In this document: piece by piece, positions 15,513 through 24,737 of the stretch
How the letters are laid out: each line of letters begins with the position of its first letter
Numbering within the stretch: position 1 is the stretch's first letter
Source of the DNA: a virus
Length of the DNA stretch: 42,049 nt
IMG/VR virus record: IMGVR_UViG_3300026459_000022
Location: 1 to 42,049 of that record
Direction: 5' to 3' (one strand)
Program-made: the position numbers and the translations under genes
The notes under the pieces: model-generated
Databases searched by the model: none
The model's input: the letters and a program-made list of their open reading frames with translations, nothing else
What the model was told of the DNA's origin: nothing

Positions 15513-16910
15513 TTACTGCGTCAAATCATAGAAAGACAAAGAACCTACGCCACTTCCTTTGGTTGCGCCATCCACCGTGCGAACCGCTAACGTATAAACA
15601 TCACTCGTGCCAGAAATAGATACACCAAGCTGCAAATCCCAGTTGTACCCCGTAGGAGCCGCAGTGTCTTGAGTGCCTCCGCTACCGGTTGAGGTCACAT
15701 AATCTGTTTGCACAATGGTGCCTACATCAGTTATTGCAGTTGCGGCAATATCGTACTCCACATTTGAGTCTGTTGGAACCGTTGCCGCCCATGTTGCTCC
15801 CGTCAATGTTGGGTTCTTTAAGAGCGCTATTTCATAGTTCTGGTTGGTCAACGGCAGGAACTGTACTCTATTTGGCAATACCACCGCGCCTGTACGCCCA
15901 GAGGCCAAACGGATAGATACGATGGGATAGAACGTCGCTGCCGTATCAATGTTGGTAAAGACTGTGGTGCGTCGCGCCACGTGGTCTATGGATATTTGCT
16001 CAAACCCGCCCTCAGACACCACCGAGCAGCAGATAGCCTTCATAGACGCTGCCAGCGCAGAGGATGTACTTATCTCGTACCGAACCGGCAGGATGGCTGT
16101 GGTCATGTAGACCGAAGTGATGTCGTTAGCATTGTTGAACGTATGGCAGACGATGTACTCACCATCAATGATAAAGCCGCAGCGCACCGAGCCCACGCCC
16201 AGCCACTCAAAGTCCATCCACAGAATCTGCGCTTTGGACGGGTCTAGCGTCAACCCACTCGCTCCCGTGCCGTCTAACTTGTCACCGTTCCAGCTTGACT
16301 GATTAACTGTGCGCACATCGCTAGGAGTGCCGGGTGTCGGGGTAGAGCTTGAGCGCAGGACGAATGAATACACCCCGTCTACACGCTGGAAAAACACACC
16401 GTTATTGTCATTGTAGTAACCAACGCGCTGAGTCAGGTTGACGTTCTGGCTACTGTCCATGACGAAAGTCGCCAAGACAAGCAAGCCTTTACCGGGCTGG
16501 TACGGGAACGATCTATAAGACTGACGCTTGACAGAACCCACACCCCCGGCAGTTACCTCCATCTTGACCGCAGCCTCGTTAGACAAGTAGGTTGTTGTCC
16601 CTGTCCCGGTTGTAGCTACATCAAACTGATTATCCGCCGCATATCTATTCTGGCTATCAAACAGCGTGTACGGCTGGCTAACGCGAATCCGACCAAAGGC
16701 ATCTGTATTAGTGCCCCCTATGGATATCGGTAACGGAAGTGCGGTTGTCATAAGTTGACTTATCAGATTATCAAGCGTATTAAAATACAGCCGCAAAACA
16801 TTGTTCAACTGATCCTGATACACCCGGCTGTATTGATCAGGCGCGTGAGGCAATGCGGGCGACTTACTCTGCGTCAGAACCTCTGACTCAATAGTAATGA
16901 CAGATGTCAT
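15513..16910 (-). CDS. Virion structural protein, beta-rich (465 residues)
   Basis: The ATG (16908-16910) lies in a TGATG overlap with the upstream stop and has GAGGT upstream; a GTG three bases earlier is less likely. After a helical N-terminus with YSRVYQDQLNNVLRLYFNTL comes a segment TDAFGRIRVSQPYTLFDSQN (about 69-88), which I recognise from structural proteins of cyanophages and other environmental phages. The rest is rich in short polar beta strands and Ser/Thr/Gly. It looks like a tail or appendage protein. The layout of a short helical N-terminus and a long beta body would suit attachment to the tail. It is coupled to the propeller-like tail protein gene before it. Confidence 0.65.
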   Translation of the reverse strand: MTSVITIESEVLTQSKSPALPHAPDQYSRVYQDQLNNVLRLYFNTLDNLISQLMTTALPLPISIGGTNTDAFGRIRVSQPYTLFDSQNRYAADNQFDVATTGTGTTTYLSNEAAVKMEVTAGGVGSVKRQSYRSFPYQPGKGLLVLATFVMDSSQNVNLTQRVGYYNDNNGVFFQRVDGVYSFVLRSSSTPTPGTPSDVRTVNQSSWNGDKLDGTGASGLTLDPSKAQILWMDFEWLGVGSVRCGFIIDGEYIVCHTFNNANDITSVYMTTAILPVRYEISTSSALAASMKAICCSVVSEGGFEQISIDHVARRTTVFTNIDTAATFYPIVSIRLASGRTGAVVLPNRVQFLPLTNQNYEIALLKNPTLTGATWAATVPTDSNVEYDIAATAITDVGTIVQTDYVTSTGSGGTQDTAAPTGYNWDLQLGVSISGTSDVYTLAVRTVDGATKGSGVGSLSFYDLTQ

Positions 16911-19048
16911 CACCCACCTCGCCTGCCGTCTGGCCTAATATCAATCCTTGGTGAACCCAATTGCCACTTCGTACCCAATGCAGTGGACTGCACTTTAATA
17001 GCCATCTCCCGTCCACGGACCCTTAAAAACACCTGATCCGTATACGCCTCTACCGGTACCGTAGCCGTTCTCGTCACCGGAGCCGATGCATTGCCGCCTA
17101 TCGACGCAGGCGTGTTATACCCAGAGCCCGACGCCTGAAGTGTCCTCAACTCAAACGTCACCGCTGGCGAAGATGCGGTAGATCCATCAAAAGTAACGTC
17201 CGGCAACAACCTACTGATGAAAGAGAACCGATCCCCATCATCAATGTCCATATATGCCGATTCAATCGTCGCCGTAATCGGAGAAGCCGGGAACGTGGAC
17301 CCATCATCCACCCCATTCTCGTGATACACCAACTTATTACTAACCGTCGCAGCAACAGGGTACGGCCTCAATGACGTATCCAGCCATGCCGTCCTGTCCA
17401 TCGTCCCGTAGTACCACGACCCTTCGGCATAATTAAAAATAACGTATTGATCAATCGTATTACTATCTGCAGAACAGTAGAACCACCACACCTCACTGTA
17501 CCCCTCGTTCCCACCAGCAAAGCACTGGAACGCCTGCAGCATATTGAAATCATTAAACACATACCGCCGCAACGAGCATGGCAACGTCTCTGTACGACCG
17601 GAATAGACATAAAACTTGTCAATCCCCATCCAATACGTCACGTTGTTCGCGGTCACCGCTGCATTAGGCCCAATAATCGATATATTGTCCGCGAGCAGCG
17701 TAAACCCCCACACATAAGGCGGCCCCAAATACTGCATGGAATACAGCGCAGAATCCGTCCAGACCAATATCTCCTGCCTGTTCTGAACAGCGCCCACGAT
17801 CCGCGAACCGTGGGATAACCTATAGCTACCCGCCTGATTAGTCGCCGCAGGCGTCCAACCAGCATAATTCTCCTGCTCCGACCAGCGGATCAACATCGGA
17901 TCCTGAGCATTAGCGCCATATGCGCCATAGTCATCACAGCCAAACGCAATCACAATCCGCGTCGAATCCGACACCATGATCTGATTGATCACTGAAGGCA
18001 CATCAGTGCCAGATACCAACGTGCCACGGTTATTCTGCGCAGGCACCGCATTATTATTGGTCTGCCAGTAATACAGCGCACCACCCCGCGGCGAGAACAG
18101 CAGGTTCTCCCCGTAGTTACTCTGGCTCCACAGCCGCAACTGGTCACCTGTACCCGTAGATACAGACTGTCCCCAGCCACTGTACGTCGAAGCGTCATAA
18201 ACCTGCGCATTATCTGCATGCGCAGCAGCCGTCGTTCCCTGCGCACCACGAACCGCGCCAGTAAAACTATTCGATGTCTTCCCGCTATATGTAATCAGCT
18301 CATTGTCGATCAGTATCTTCCCCGTAGCCGGGAACGCCGACGCATCATCAACAGGAATCGTAGTAACCGAATTATTAATGCCGCCTACATTATTTACCTG
18401 AGTAACGGCACTTCCCACAGTAATGCCGCCCCACGAGCCCGCACCCCAGCCGGTGTATTCCACAAAAATGGAATTCCCCGTATTGATCTGATATGCCGCC
18501 ACTACCGCCGCACCACCCCCAGTTGCCGAGCTAGAAGCAGGGGAAGACGCAGTAATCGTATACGTGTTGACGTTCACATAAGTGATCTGATACTCACCAT
18601 TGAGAGTCAAACCACCTACTGCCGTGGCCCCGGAGAACGTCACAAAATCCCCGGTTATAGCACCGTGATTAAAGTCAGTAACAGTCACTGTTGTCAGACC
18701 ACTTATCGTGGTAAACGGATTGCCAGATCCCGGAGGCTGGTTACCCAGCATCGGATTGACCGTCTTCCTAATCGGCGTGATGTCGTAGTACGTCGTGCCT
18801 TCTTCAATGTAAAACTTCAGATTGGTGCCTATGCCCAACAGGTTATTGTTGTTCAAGGTCGTCCAGTTCCAAAGCGAGCGGCAAGAACCGAGGAACGAGG
18901 TATTAGATAGGGCTTTCCATCCGCCTATTTTTTCAGGGAAGCCGAACCTGAATCTGACTTTATCGCAGCTAAACCACCCCCCTTCACCAGACAAGGAGGT
19001 GATTTCTTTGTTGATACCGGGGCGGAACTGTAGTTTCCTTAGCGGCAT
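16910..19048 (-). CDS. Tail hub/stabilisation protein, beta-propeller type (712 residues)
   Basis: The ATG at 19048 has GAGGATTAA before it. The N-terminus (FRPGINKEITSLSGEGGW, then DKVRFRFGFPEKIGGW) and the C-terminus (VFLRVRGREMAIKV, then SPRIDIRPDGRRGG) are conserved features I know from podovirus-like environmental phages. The body has repeated short strands with Trp/Tyr-containing turns (LVWTDSALYSMQYLGPPYVW, NNVTYWMGIDKFYVYSG), as in a beta-propeller. Similar layout is found in P22 gp10 and T7 gp12-type tail proteins. An inserted domain, about residues 115-190 (FTTISGLTTVTVTDFNHGAI), looks Ig-like. It likely forms part of the short tail below the adaptors. Exact homology to gp10 or gp12 is not shown here. 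Confidence 0.68.
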   Translation of the reverse strand: MPLRKLQFRPGINKEITSLSGEGGWFSCDKVRFRFGFPEKIGGWKALSNTSFLGSCRSLWNWTTLNNNNLLGIGTNLKFYIEEGTTYYDITPIRKTVNPMLGNQPPGSGNPFTTISGLTTVTVTDFNHGAITGDFVTFSGATAVGGLTLNGEYQITYVNVNTYTITASSPASSSATGGGAAVVAAYQINTGNSIFVEYTGWGAGSWGGITVGSAVTQVNNVGGINNSVTTIPVDDASAFPATGKILIDNELITYSGKTSNSFTGAVRGAQGTTAAAHADNAQVYDASTYSGWGQSVSTGTGDQLRLWSQSNYGENLLFSPRGGALYYWQTNNNAVPAQNNRGTLVSGTDVPSVINQIMVSDSTRIVIAFGCDDYGAYGANAQDPMLIRWSEQENYAGWTPAATNQAGSYRLSHGSRIVGAVQNRQEILVWTDSALYSMQYLGPPYVWGFTLLADNISIIGPNAAVTANNVTYWMGIDKFYVYSGRTETLPCSLRRYVFNDFNMLQAFQCFAGGNEGYSEVWWFYCSADSNTIDQYVIFNYAEGSWYYGTMDRTAWLDTSLRPYPVAATVSNKLVYHENGVDDGSTFPASPITATIESAYMDIDDGDRFSFISRLLPDVTFDGSTASSPAVTFELRTLQASGSGYNTPASIGGNASAPVTRTATVPVEAYTDQVFLRVRGREMAIKVQSTALGTKWQLGSPRIDIRPDGRRGG

Positions 19049-19083
19049 TTAATCCTCGTCAATAGTGATCGGGTCCACATCGC

Positions 19084-22000
19084 CTACCTCGCACGGCTGT
19101 AGTTAAATGGGGCTTCGGCGAATGCTGCATAAATAAACGTGTTACCGCTTTCGTTTAGGAAATTACTAGCGCCCCTTATCTTGAATCCATTAGACAGGAA
19201 ATCAATAACGTCGGTGGTATTGCTTCCTTCTGCGTCAGACAAATTTGGCCTCAAGAAGCTATTTGCGACGTTGTAAGTATTTCTTGCGCTGTCATAAATC
19301 CACCAGTTATCAACGCCGGTAGCGTCCCTTCCCATGATGAATCGCGGCCTAAACCCAAGATAAACGAATACCCCATCAGCCGACCCATTGCCGGTGTAGC
19401 TGCCGAACTTGGAGAAGCCTGCGATCTCTGCAAAGCAGTAGGCGACGTAAGTAGAGCCGGAGTTATTTACAGCAAATCCAGAACCCAACGTAAGAACAGA
19501 AGAAGTAGCAGCGGTGTTGTTCCAAAACCCGACATCAGAAGCCCATGCATCAGTCAGGTTCAAGTAAAAGCCGCCGTTTTGTCCGTTCCCACCGTTCGCT
19601 GCTCGCGCATAAACGCACCAGTTGTAAGCGTTCGATCTTGACTTAACAAACACCAGCCTTGGCGCAACACCAAGCCCATGACCAACAGTTGCACCAGCAG
19701 ACCCGTTACCCGTATACGTCACCACACTCACACCAGCCGTCGTATTCGCGCTGACCGTGCTGGTGATCGATCCTGCGGTGTTGGATACGGTTCCGTTGCC
19801 GCCTTTCCATTGCCAAGCGACGTAAGACCTGCCACTAAAGTTGCCGCCAGCGTTAGTTCCTAGTGAGAAGCCATTAGAGTTGAACGCTGAAACACCAGAG
19901 ATTGTTGTCTCTGCATCAGTGCCGTTTGATGTCAGCCACTTATCAACGCCGCGAATTGCGTCGAACAAAGCATTGCTACTTGCCGCCGATCTGTCTTTGT
20001 ACCAGACAAGATCAGGTTTAAATGCGCCAGCGTTTGTTACCGTTAGTGCAGAGCCTGTCCCTGTGTAAAGCGTCGCGTCAAACTGTTTGTTCGCAAGCGT
20101 CGAGCTACTCGCCCCCACCGCGGGTGTCGGCAGGTTCTGCGTGCAGAGTGCTTTGAAGCCAGAGGGCGCGGTGTAGGCGAACGGGCGCTGGCCTGCGTTA
20201 AATGAAATTACAGTTCCGCCAGAAGAACCGCCACCATAACCAATTGCAAAAATATACGATCCGGTTAAACCAGAGAACGCAGTTCCTTGGCTTACTCCAT
20301 TCTTGTAAAAAACGAGCGTTCCTGCCGTAAGATCAAGTGCAACACCGATAACGTCGCCGGCCGCCCATGTTGCGCCATACGAAGTTGCCGTAGAATTGTT
20401 GTACTTGTTTCCGGTATCACTGAAATATCCATAGCTATCAGTGCCGTAGGCGCTGTTACCCGGCCAGTTATCAAGCTTTCCGGCAAACGTACTTGGTATC
20501 AATCCAACGATGACGCCAGACGTGCCTTTTGTGAATTCGCAATACCATTTGCCAGAGCTAACCGCGATTGTTGAACCGGCTGCATGACCGCTTGTAGATG
20601 AAAACGATAAATCAAGGTTTCCATTCGATAGTGTTGCTTGGCTTCCACTTTGCAAAGGGTTGAACGTCGCATAATTCCCCCGCACCTCGCCGCCGTTGCC
20701 GTAGTCGATGCCCCAGTTGGTTGGACCGTCGGTCAGGCTGTCGTTACCTGATCCTGCTGCCACTGAGAAGTTGTTCGGTGTCCAGTTGTTGCCTTGACCT
20801 GACCAATCCTTGCCCAGCGTGGTTGCAGTTGTACCTGTGTTGTCTTGGAAAGACAGACGGAAGCCGTTCGTGCCATAAGTGCCGCTGTAAGGCACAGGCG
20901 ACCAGACTCCCGTGTTGGGGTCGTTGGCTCCGAAGGATGAGGGGGTTAGGGCTTGCCCGTCAACGAAGTTCACATCAGCCATGTAGCCGTCAAAGTAGTT
21001 ACTAGAGTTGTTATAACCACTGACGTTATGAATAGCGGTGTTTAGATTGACAGAGGTATTACTCTGCGTTGGGTATGTCGCAGTTCCAAACGCAGTGACT
21101 TGTGTGCCATTTACATACAACTTTACCCGGTTAGTAGAGGTCGCCTGCGTTGTATCTACAGCAAGAAGAATGTGATACCAAGCAGAAGAATCCCTATATA
21201 CAGGGGTCGTTATAAGATTGATCGCAGTTCCACCAATAGCGCCATCAACAACTAGCTGCATGGACGTATTGATATTTATGCCAAAGTTGTCTGTTCCAGA
21301 TTGTCGTGAACTAAATAGATATCCCCCAGTACTGTACGGGTTCTTACCTATTTTCACCCATCCACTCCAAGTGAATGTCTGTCTGTTGCCGGTTGACGTA
21401 GGTGTCCTTGTCAGATACGCACTATCCGCACTATTAAACCGCAGCGACTGCAACGGGTAGCTTGGCGGCATGGGCCATTTATTCTGCGACATCCAATAGG
21501 CAGCGTCACTGATTGACCACACACCCTGTGTGTTTGCCAACGTGTTGGGGTTGGGTACTAGCTGCGTACCGGTGAACGGCGTGAACGTGCTAACCGCTGC
21601 GTTGCCGTTGGCTGTGATCGTTGCTGCATTTACGCTGTTATCAACAATAGAAGGACTTTGGCAAGTCAAGAACGATGTGTTAGTTATCGGGAATAGTTGC
21701 GTTGGCAAAGCAAAGTTTGCTGTGGTAGTACTAGACCCAGAATAAACAGCCGTGCCATTCACAACACGTACATTTGATATGTACCCGTTCCAATAACCAT
21801 TAGCTACAAAACCTCCAACGGTGCAATAGCCGTCTGTCAGGTTGGCACTAGTAGTCCCTGTGGCAACAGAAATACCGTTTTGGTATAAGGTAACAGCAGA
21901 TCCGCTTCTTACCAAGGCTACATGAACCCATCTATTCGCGCCAAGAAGCGTAGAGGATGTCAGGTTTGATCCAGCAACATACGCATTTAAATAACCACTA

Positions 22001-22248
22001 GGCGTGTAGTTAATACCGGCAGATGCACTACTTACTACGTTTCCTGAGCGTGTGTCAAACACCCCATCATAGTTTGAACCCCCCGCACTGCTGTTTGCGT
22101 AAACCCACGCTTCAATAGTGAAGTTGCCAGAAAAGCGAAAAGAGTTGCTTTGAGGCGCAGTAAGACTGTCCCCATTCCCGTCAAACGCGACAGAGTACCC
22201 AGCATTAGCGCCAGAAGTGATGATTCCACCGGGATATTTGTTGCTCAT
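19084..22248 (-). CDS. Tail fibre/receptor-binding protein with LamG and SPRY domains
   Basis: This 1054-residue protein starts at an ATG with AAGGATAAAAC upstream. Domains in order: a LamG/concanavalin-like sandwich at about 18-175 (FTIEAWVY, NRWVHVALVRSG, NGYISNVRVVNGTAVY), a linker with GVWSISDAAYWMSQNKWP (about 242-259), a second LamG at about 268-440 (FTWSGWVKI, AWYHILLAVD), a SPRY-like domain at about 525-695 (GDVIGVALDLTAGTLVFYKN), and a Gly/Ser/Trp-rich C-terminal domain to the end (FKPDLVWYKDR, YVAWQWKGG, FIYAAFAEAPF). LamG and SPRY modules bind sugars or proteins, so a role in host attachment is likely. It has no helical trimer region, so it may bind to a base formed by neighbouring proteins. 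Confidence 0.82.
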   Translation of the reverse strand: MSNKYPGGIITSGANAGYSVAFDGNGDSLTAPQSNSFRFSGNFTIEAWVYANSSAGGSNYDGVFDTRSGNVVSSASAGINYTPSGYLNAYVAGSNLTSSTLLGANRWVHVALVRSGSAVTLYQNGISVATGTTSANLTDGYCTVGGFVANGYWNGYISNVRVVNGTAVYSGSSTTTANFALPTQLFPITNTSFLTCQSPSIVDNSVNAATITANGNAAVSTFTPFTGTQLVPNPNTLANTQGVWSISDAAYWMSQNKWPMPPSYPLQSLRFNSADSAYLTRTPTSTGNRQTFTWSGWVKIGKNPYSTGGYLFSSRQSGTDNFGININTSMQLVVDGAIGGTAINLITTPVYRDSSAWYHILLAVDTTQATSTNRVKLYVNGTQVTAFGTATYPTQSNTSVNLNTAIHNVSGYNNSSNYFDGYMADVNFVDGQALTPSSFGANDPNTGVWSPVPYSGTYGTNGFRLSFQDNTGTTATTLGKDWSGQGNNWTPNNFSVAAGSGNDSLTDGPTNWGIDYGNGGEVRGNYATFNPLQSGSQATLSNGNLDLSFSSTSGHAAGSTIAVSSGKWYCEFTKGTSGVIVGLIPSTFAGKLDNWPGNSAYGTDSYGYFSDTGNKYNNSTATSYGATWAAGDVIGVALDLTAGTLVFYKNGVSQGTAFSGLTGSYIFAIGYGGGSSGGTVISFNAGQRPFAYTAPSGFKALCTQNLPTPAVGASSSTLANKQFDATLYTGTGSALTVTNAGAFKPDLVWYKDRSAASSNALFDAIRGVDKWLTSNGTDAETTISGVSAFNSNGFSLGTNAGGNFSGRSYVAWQWKGGNGTVSNTAGSITSTVSANTTAGVSVVTYTGNGSAGATVGHGLGVAPRLVFVKSRSNAYNWCVYARAANGGNGQNGGFYLNLTDAWASDVGFWNNTAATSSVLTLGSGFAVNNSGSTYVAYCFAEIAGFSKFGSYTGNGSADGVFVYLGFRPRFIMGRDATGVDNWWIYDSARNTYNVANSFLRPNLSDAEGSNTTDVIDFLSNGFKIRGASNFLNESGNTFIYAAFAEAPFNYSRAR

Positions 22249-22257
22249 GTTTTATCC

Positions 22258-24279
22258 TTATTGCCTTGGCAGTGCCACGCTGGGCGGGATGAAGTTCTGT
22301 GTGTAACGGGCGATGCCTTTGGTGACTCGCAGGTCGTCTAAATATCCATTTATTGCTTGGCTTCCGTCTGATGTATTAGCACCAACGCCAAAGTTTGTTG
22401 TTACTGTCCAATCGTTAGAGTCTGTTCCCGTTGCCACGCTTGTGCCATTCACATAAATTTTTGTTTGGTTTGTTCCTGTGCTTTCTCTTACAACAGCAAC
22501 GTGCGACCAAGTTGAAGTTGTAAGTGCTGTGTTGTATGCAAGCACATCGCCAACTCCATATTTATTTAAAGCAACCTTCGCATTACTTATGATTACAACT
22601 ATTCCATTTGTGGCATTTGCACCTATTACATGATAAGAACCGGCAGCAAGAGAGCTTGGATATATCCAAAATTCTATGGTGTATGCGCCAGTTCCAAAAG
22701 CATATAAAGCGTTGCTTGGAAGTTTAAGATAATCCCCCGTCCCATCAAAATACATGCTCCCACTGCCATACTTCACGACACTGGTGCTGACAGAAGCGCC
22801 GCCGACTGTCTCCAAGTTGTTCTTCATCGTGCCGTCGTAGATACCGGCGTTGGTGAAATTGAGGAGTAGTTTGGTATTAGTTACTGCGGTCAAAGGCGCG
22901 GTTGGGAGTGTGAAAGATGCTCCAGAATATACCGCTGTCCCGACCACGACCCTTACAGCGCTTATATATCCTTTTAGGTAATAGTTATCTACGTCAGAAT
23001 GATATCTTCCAACGACTAAACTCTGAGATGTCACCGCAGTCGTATCTGTGATCTGCTGTTGACGAACTCCATTTATATAAAAACTGACGTTATTTGAACT
23101 TGTACCTGAGCGTACAAGCGCAACGTGATACCACTGCCCCGGTTTGTAGGCGACGTTTGTGAATGACGTACCGTTAAACCATGCCCCTATCGTATCTGGT
23201 GTGGGGGATAAAACTAACCTCCACCCTGTTCCGCCAGCACTAGCAGCGTTCGTACAAATACCACCATAGCCAGAGAAGTCAGGCGCGGCATAAAACCATG
23301 CTTCGACAGTAAAGTCACCCGAAGGGGCATATGCAGATTGGGTGCTGCTTAAATAATCCCCCGTCCCATCAAAATACCCAGACCCACCGATGACATCCGA
23401 AGTCCACTGGTACTGTGGCGCGAACGGGGAGAAGGGTTGGACGGACGTGTCACCATTTCGAGTGATTGCATATGCGTTCGTGCTATTGTCAACAAAACGG
23501 TTGCTCTGGCAGGTCAGTAGCGATGTGTTTGTGATAGCGGTGAGTGGGGTTGGGCTTGGAGTAAAGTTGCTGGTATACACAGCAGTGCCTTTTACATACC
23601 TTAAATTTGATATATACCCGTTAAAGTAATGAGTTGCACCTCCAGACAATAATGCTCCGATAGAACCTGTAGTAAATGTCCCTGTTCTAGTTCCAGATAA
23701 CGTCCCAGTAGCAACAGATGTCCCGTTTAAATAAATGGTGGCAGAAGTACCAGAAAGAACAAACGCAACGTGCGACCATGTATTTGTAGATACAGTCGTA
23801 GTGCTTGAAATATCAAGTATGTCTACAACTGAATCGTTGCGTATCAAAAAACGCAACACGTTTCCAGTAGTTATCTCAGAAAATAAATTTAAATCAAATG
23901 TTCCAGTGCTTCCAATAAAGAAAAAAGTTCTGCGCACCCCACTAGCAGTCGGATATACCCAGCCTTCAACAGTTAAATCTCCAGAACTTCCAACAGATGA
24001 AACAGTAGAGGTTAAATAATCACCACTTCCATCGAAATAGTTTGACCACCCCGTCGCGCTGAAAGGCGTAAAGCTCCCCTGCGTCGTGTTGCCGTTACGG
24101 GTGATTGCAAACTGGTTAGGGCTGGTGTCGTAGAAGACGTTGTTCTGTGCGCCGTTAGCACCGGCATCGCCTTGGAGCAGTAACGTCGTGTAATCAAATA
24201 AGGGATCGGTTGCCCACTGCCCTGATGTCAGGGCTTGCATCTGCTGTTGCAGTGTCCATACGCCTTGGTATTGCGGCAT
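22258..24279 (-). CDS. Tail fibre/adhesin with three LamG domains
   Basis: The ATG at 24279 has GGAGTAAACC upstream; the product has 673 residues. After an N-terminal segment (GVWTLQQQMQALTSGQWATD) come three LamG-type sandwiches at about 80-240, 300-455 and 505-665. Each shows the same markers: YFDG(S/T)GDYL at the start, a WVYP/WFYA/WIYP strand, W(S/Y)HVA(F/L/V)V in the middle and GY(I/L)S(N/A/D)(L/V)R near the end. The linkers share LLTCQSNRFVDNS-type text with the neighbouring 1054-residue protein, so the two are related by duplication. Such multi-LamG proteins are typical adhesins for carbohydrate receptors. Confidence 0.82.
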   Translation of the reverse strand: MPQYQGVWTLQQQMQALTSGQWATDPLFDYTTLLLQGDAGANGAQNNVFYDTSPNQFAITRNGNTTQGSFTPFSATGWSNYFDGSGDYLTSTVSSVGSSGDLTVEGWVYPTASGVRRTFFFIGSTGTFDLNLFSEITTGNVLRFLIRNDSVVDILDISSTTTVSTNTWSHVAFVLSGTSATIYLNGTSVATGTLSGTRTGTFTTGSIGALLSGGATHYFNGYISNLRYVKGTAVYTSNFTPSPTPLTAITNTSLLTCQSNRFVDNSTNAYAITRNGDTSVQPFSPFAPQYQWTSDVIGGSGYFDGTGDYLSSTQSAYAPSGDFTVEAWFYAAPDFSGYGGICTNAASAGGTGWRLVLSPTPDTIGAWFNGTSFTNVAYKPGQWYHVALVRSGTSSNNVSFYINGVRQQQITDTTAVTSQSLVVGRYHSDVDNYYLKGYISAVRVVVGTAVYSGASFTLPTAPLTAVTNTKLLLNFTNAGIYDGTMKNNLETVGGASVSTSVVKYGSGSMYFDGTGDYLKLPSNALYAFGTGAYTIEFWIYPSSLAAGSYHVIGANATNGIVVIISNAKVALNKYGVGDVLAYNTALTTSTWSHVAVVRESTGTNQTKIYVNGTSVATGTDSNDWTVTTNFGVGANTSDGSQAINGYLDDLRVTKGIARYTQNFIPPSVALPRQ

Positions 24280-24282
24280 GGT

Positions 24283-24729
24283 TTACTCCAATCCGGAAAT
24301 CTGTTCAGAAGTCAGTGCTTGTATGTCAGCCGATGTCAGGGCAGGGATGTCTGTCGAGCCTAGTCCTACCGGCGCTTGCGTCTCCAGAACCACCGTCTGC
24401 TCAGTTTCCACAGCAGGGGCGACGACAGGAACGTCAACGCTAGGAGCCACGACAGTAGAACGAAATTCACCAGCATCTGCGTCATACACATCTCCAATAG
24501 CTGCGTACTTCCCACGGAAAGAACCGTTGTAGCTGGTCTGTCTCCAGTTCGTGTCTGCACCGTACAGGCTCCGGCAGAACGCTATGCCCTTTTCCTCGGA
24601 CTCGATAACTGCCACATTGATATAGCCGTCGTCGGTAGTTGTGGTTTTGGTAGTAACAAGCTCAGTGTTGTTCACTACGATGACCTGTGTCACCGTGCTG
24701 TTTTCATCTAACTGGGCAAAGTGCGCCAT
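24283..24729 (-). CDS. Conserved tail-associated protein (148 residues)
   Basis: The start has GAGGTACGAC upstream. The first 90 residues (MAHFAQLDENSTVTQVIVVN, EKGIAFCRSLYG, WRQTSYNGSFRGKYAAIGDV) form a compact domain that I recall from many cyanophages and environmental phages, encoded next to tail fibres. It is often found as a separate gene or fused to other structural genes. The rest is a Val/Pro/Thr-rich linker and a small repeat (PALTSADIQALTSEQISGLE). A very similar string, MQALTSGQW, opens the next protein. It may be a fibre accessory or attachment protein. The function is not established. Confidence 0.65.
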   Translation of the reverse strand: MAHFAQLDENSTVTQVIVVNNTELVTTKTTTTDDGYINVAVIESEEKGIAFCRSLYGADTNWRQTSYNGSFRGKYAAIGDVYDADAGEFRSTVVAPSVDVPVVAPAVETEQTVVLETQAPVGLGSTDIPALTSADIQALTSEQISGLE

Positions 24730-24737
24730 GTCGTACC

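Noticed and set aside
19084-24279. Diversity-generating retroelement at the fibre genes
   Set aside because: LamG/SPRY fibres are possible DGR targets, but no reverse transcriptase gene and no template/variable repeat pair with adenine changes is seen in the window.
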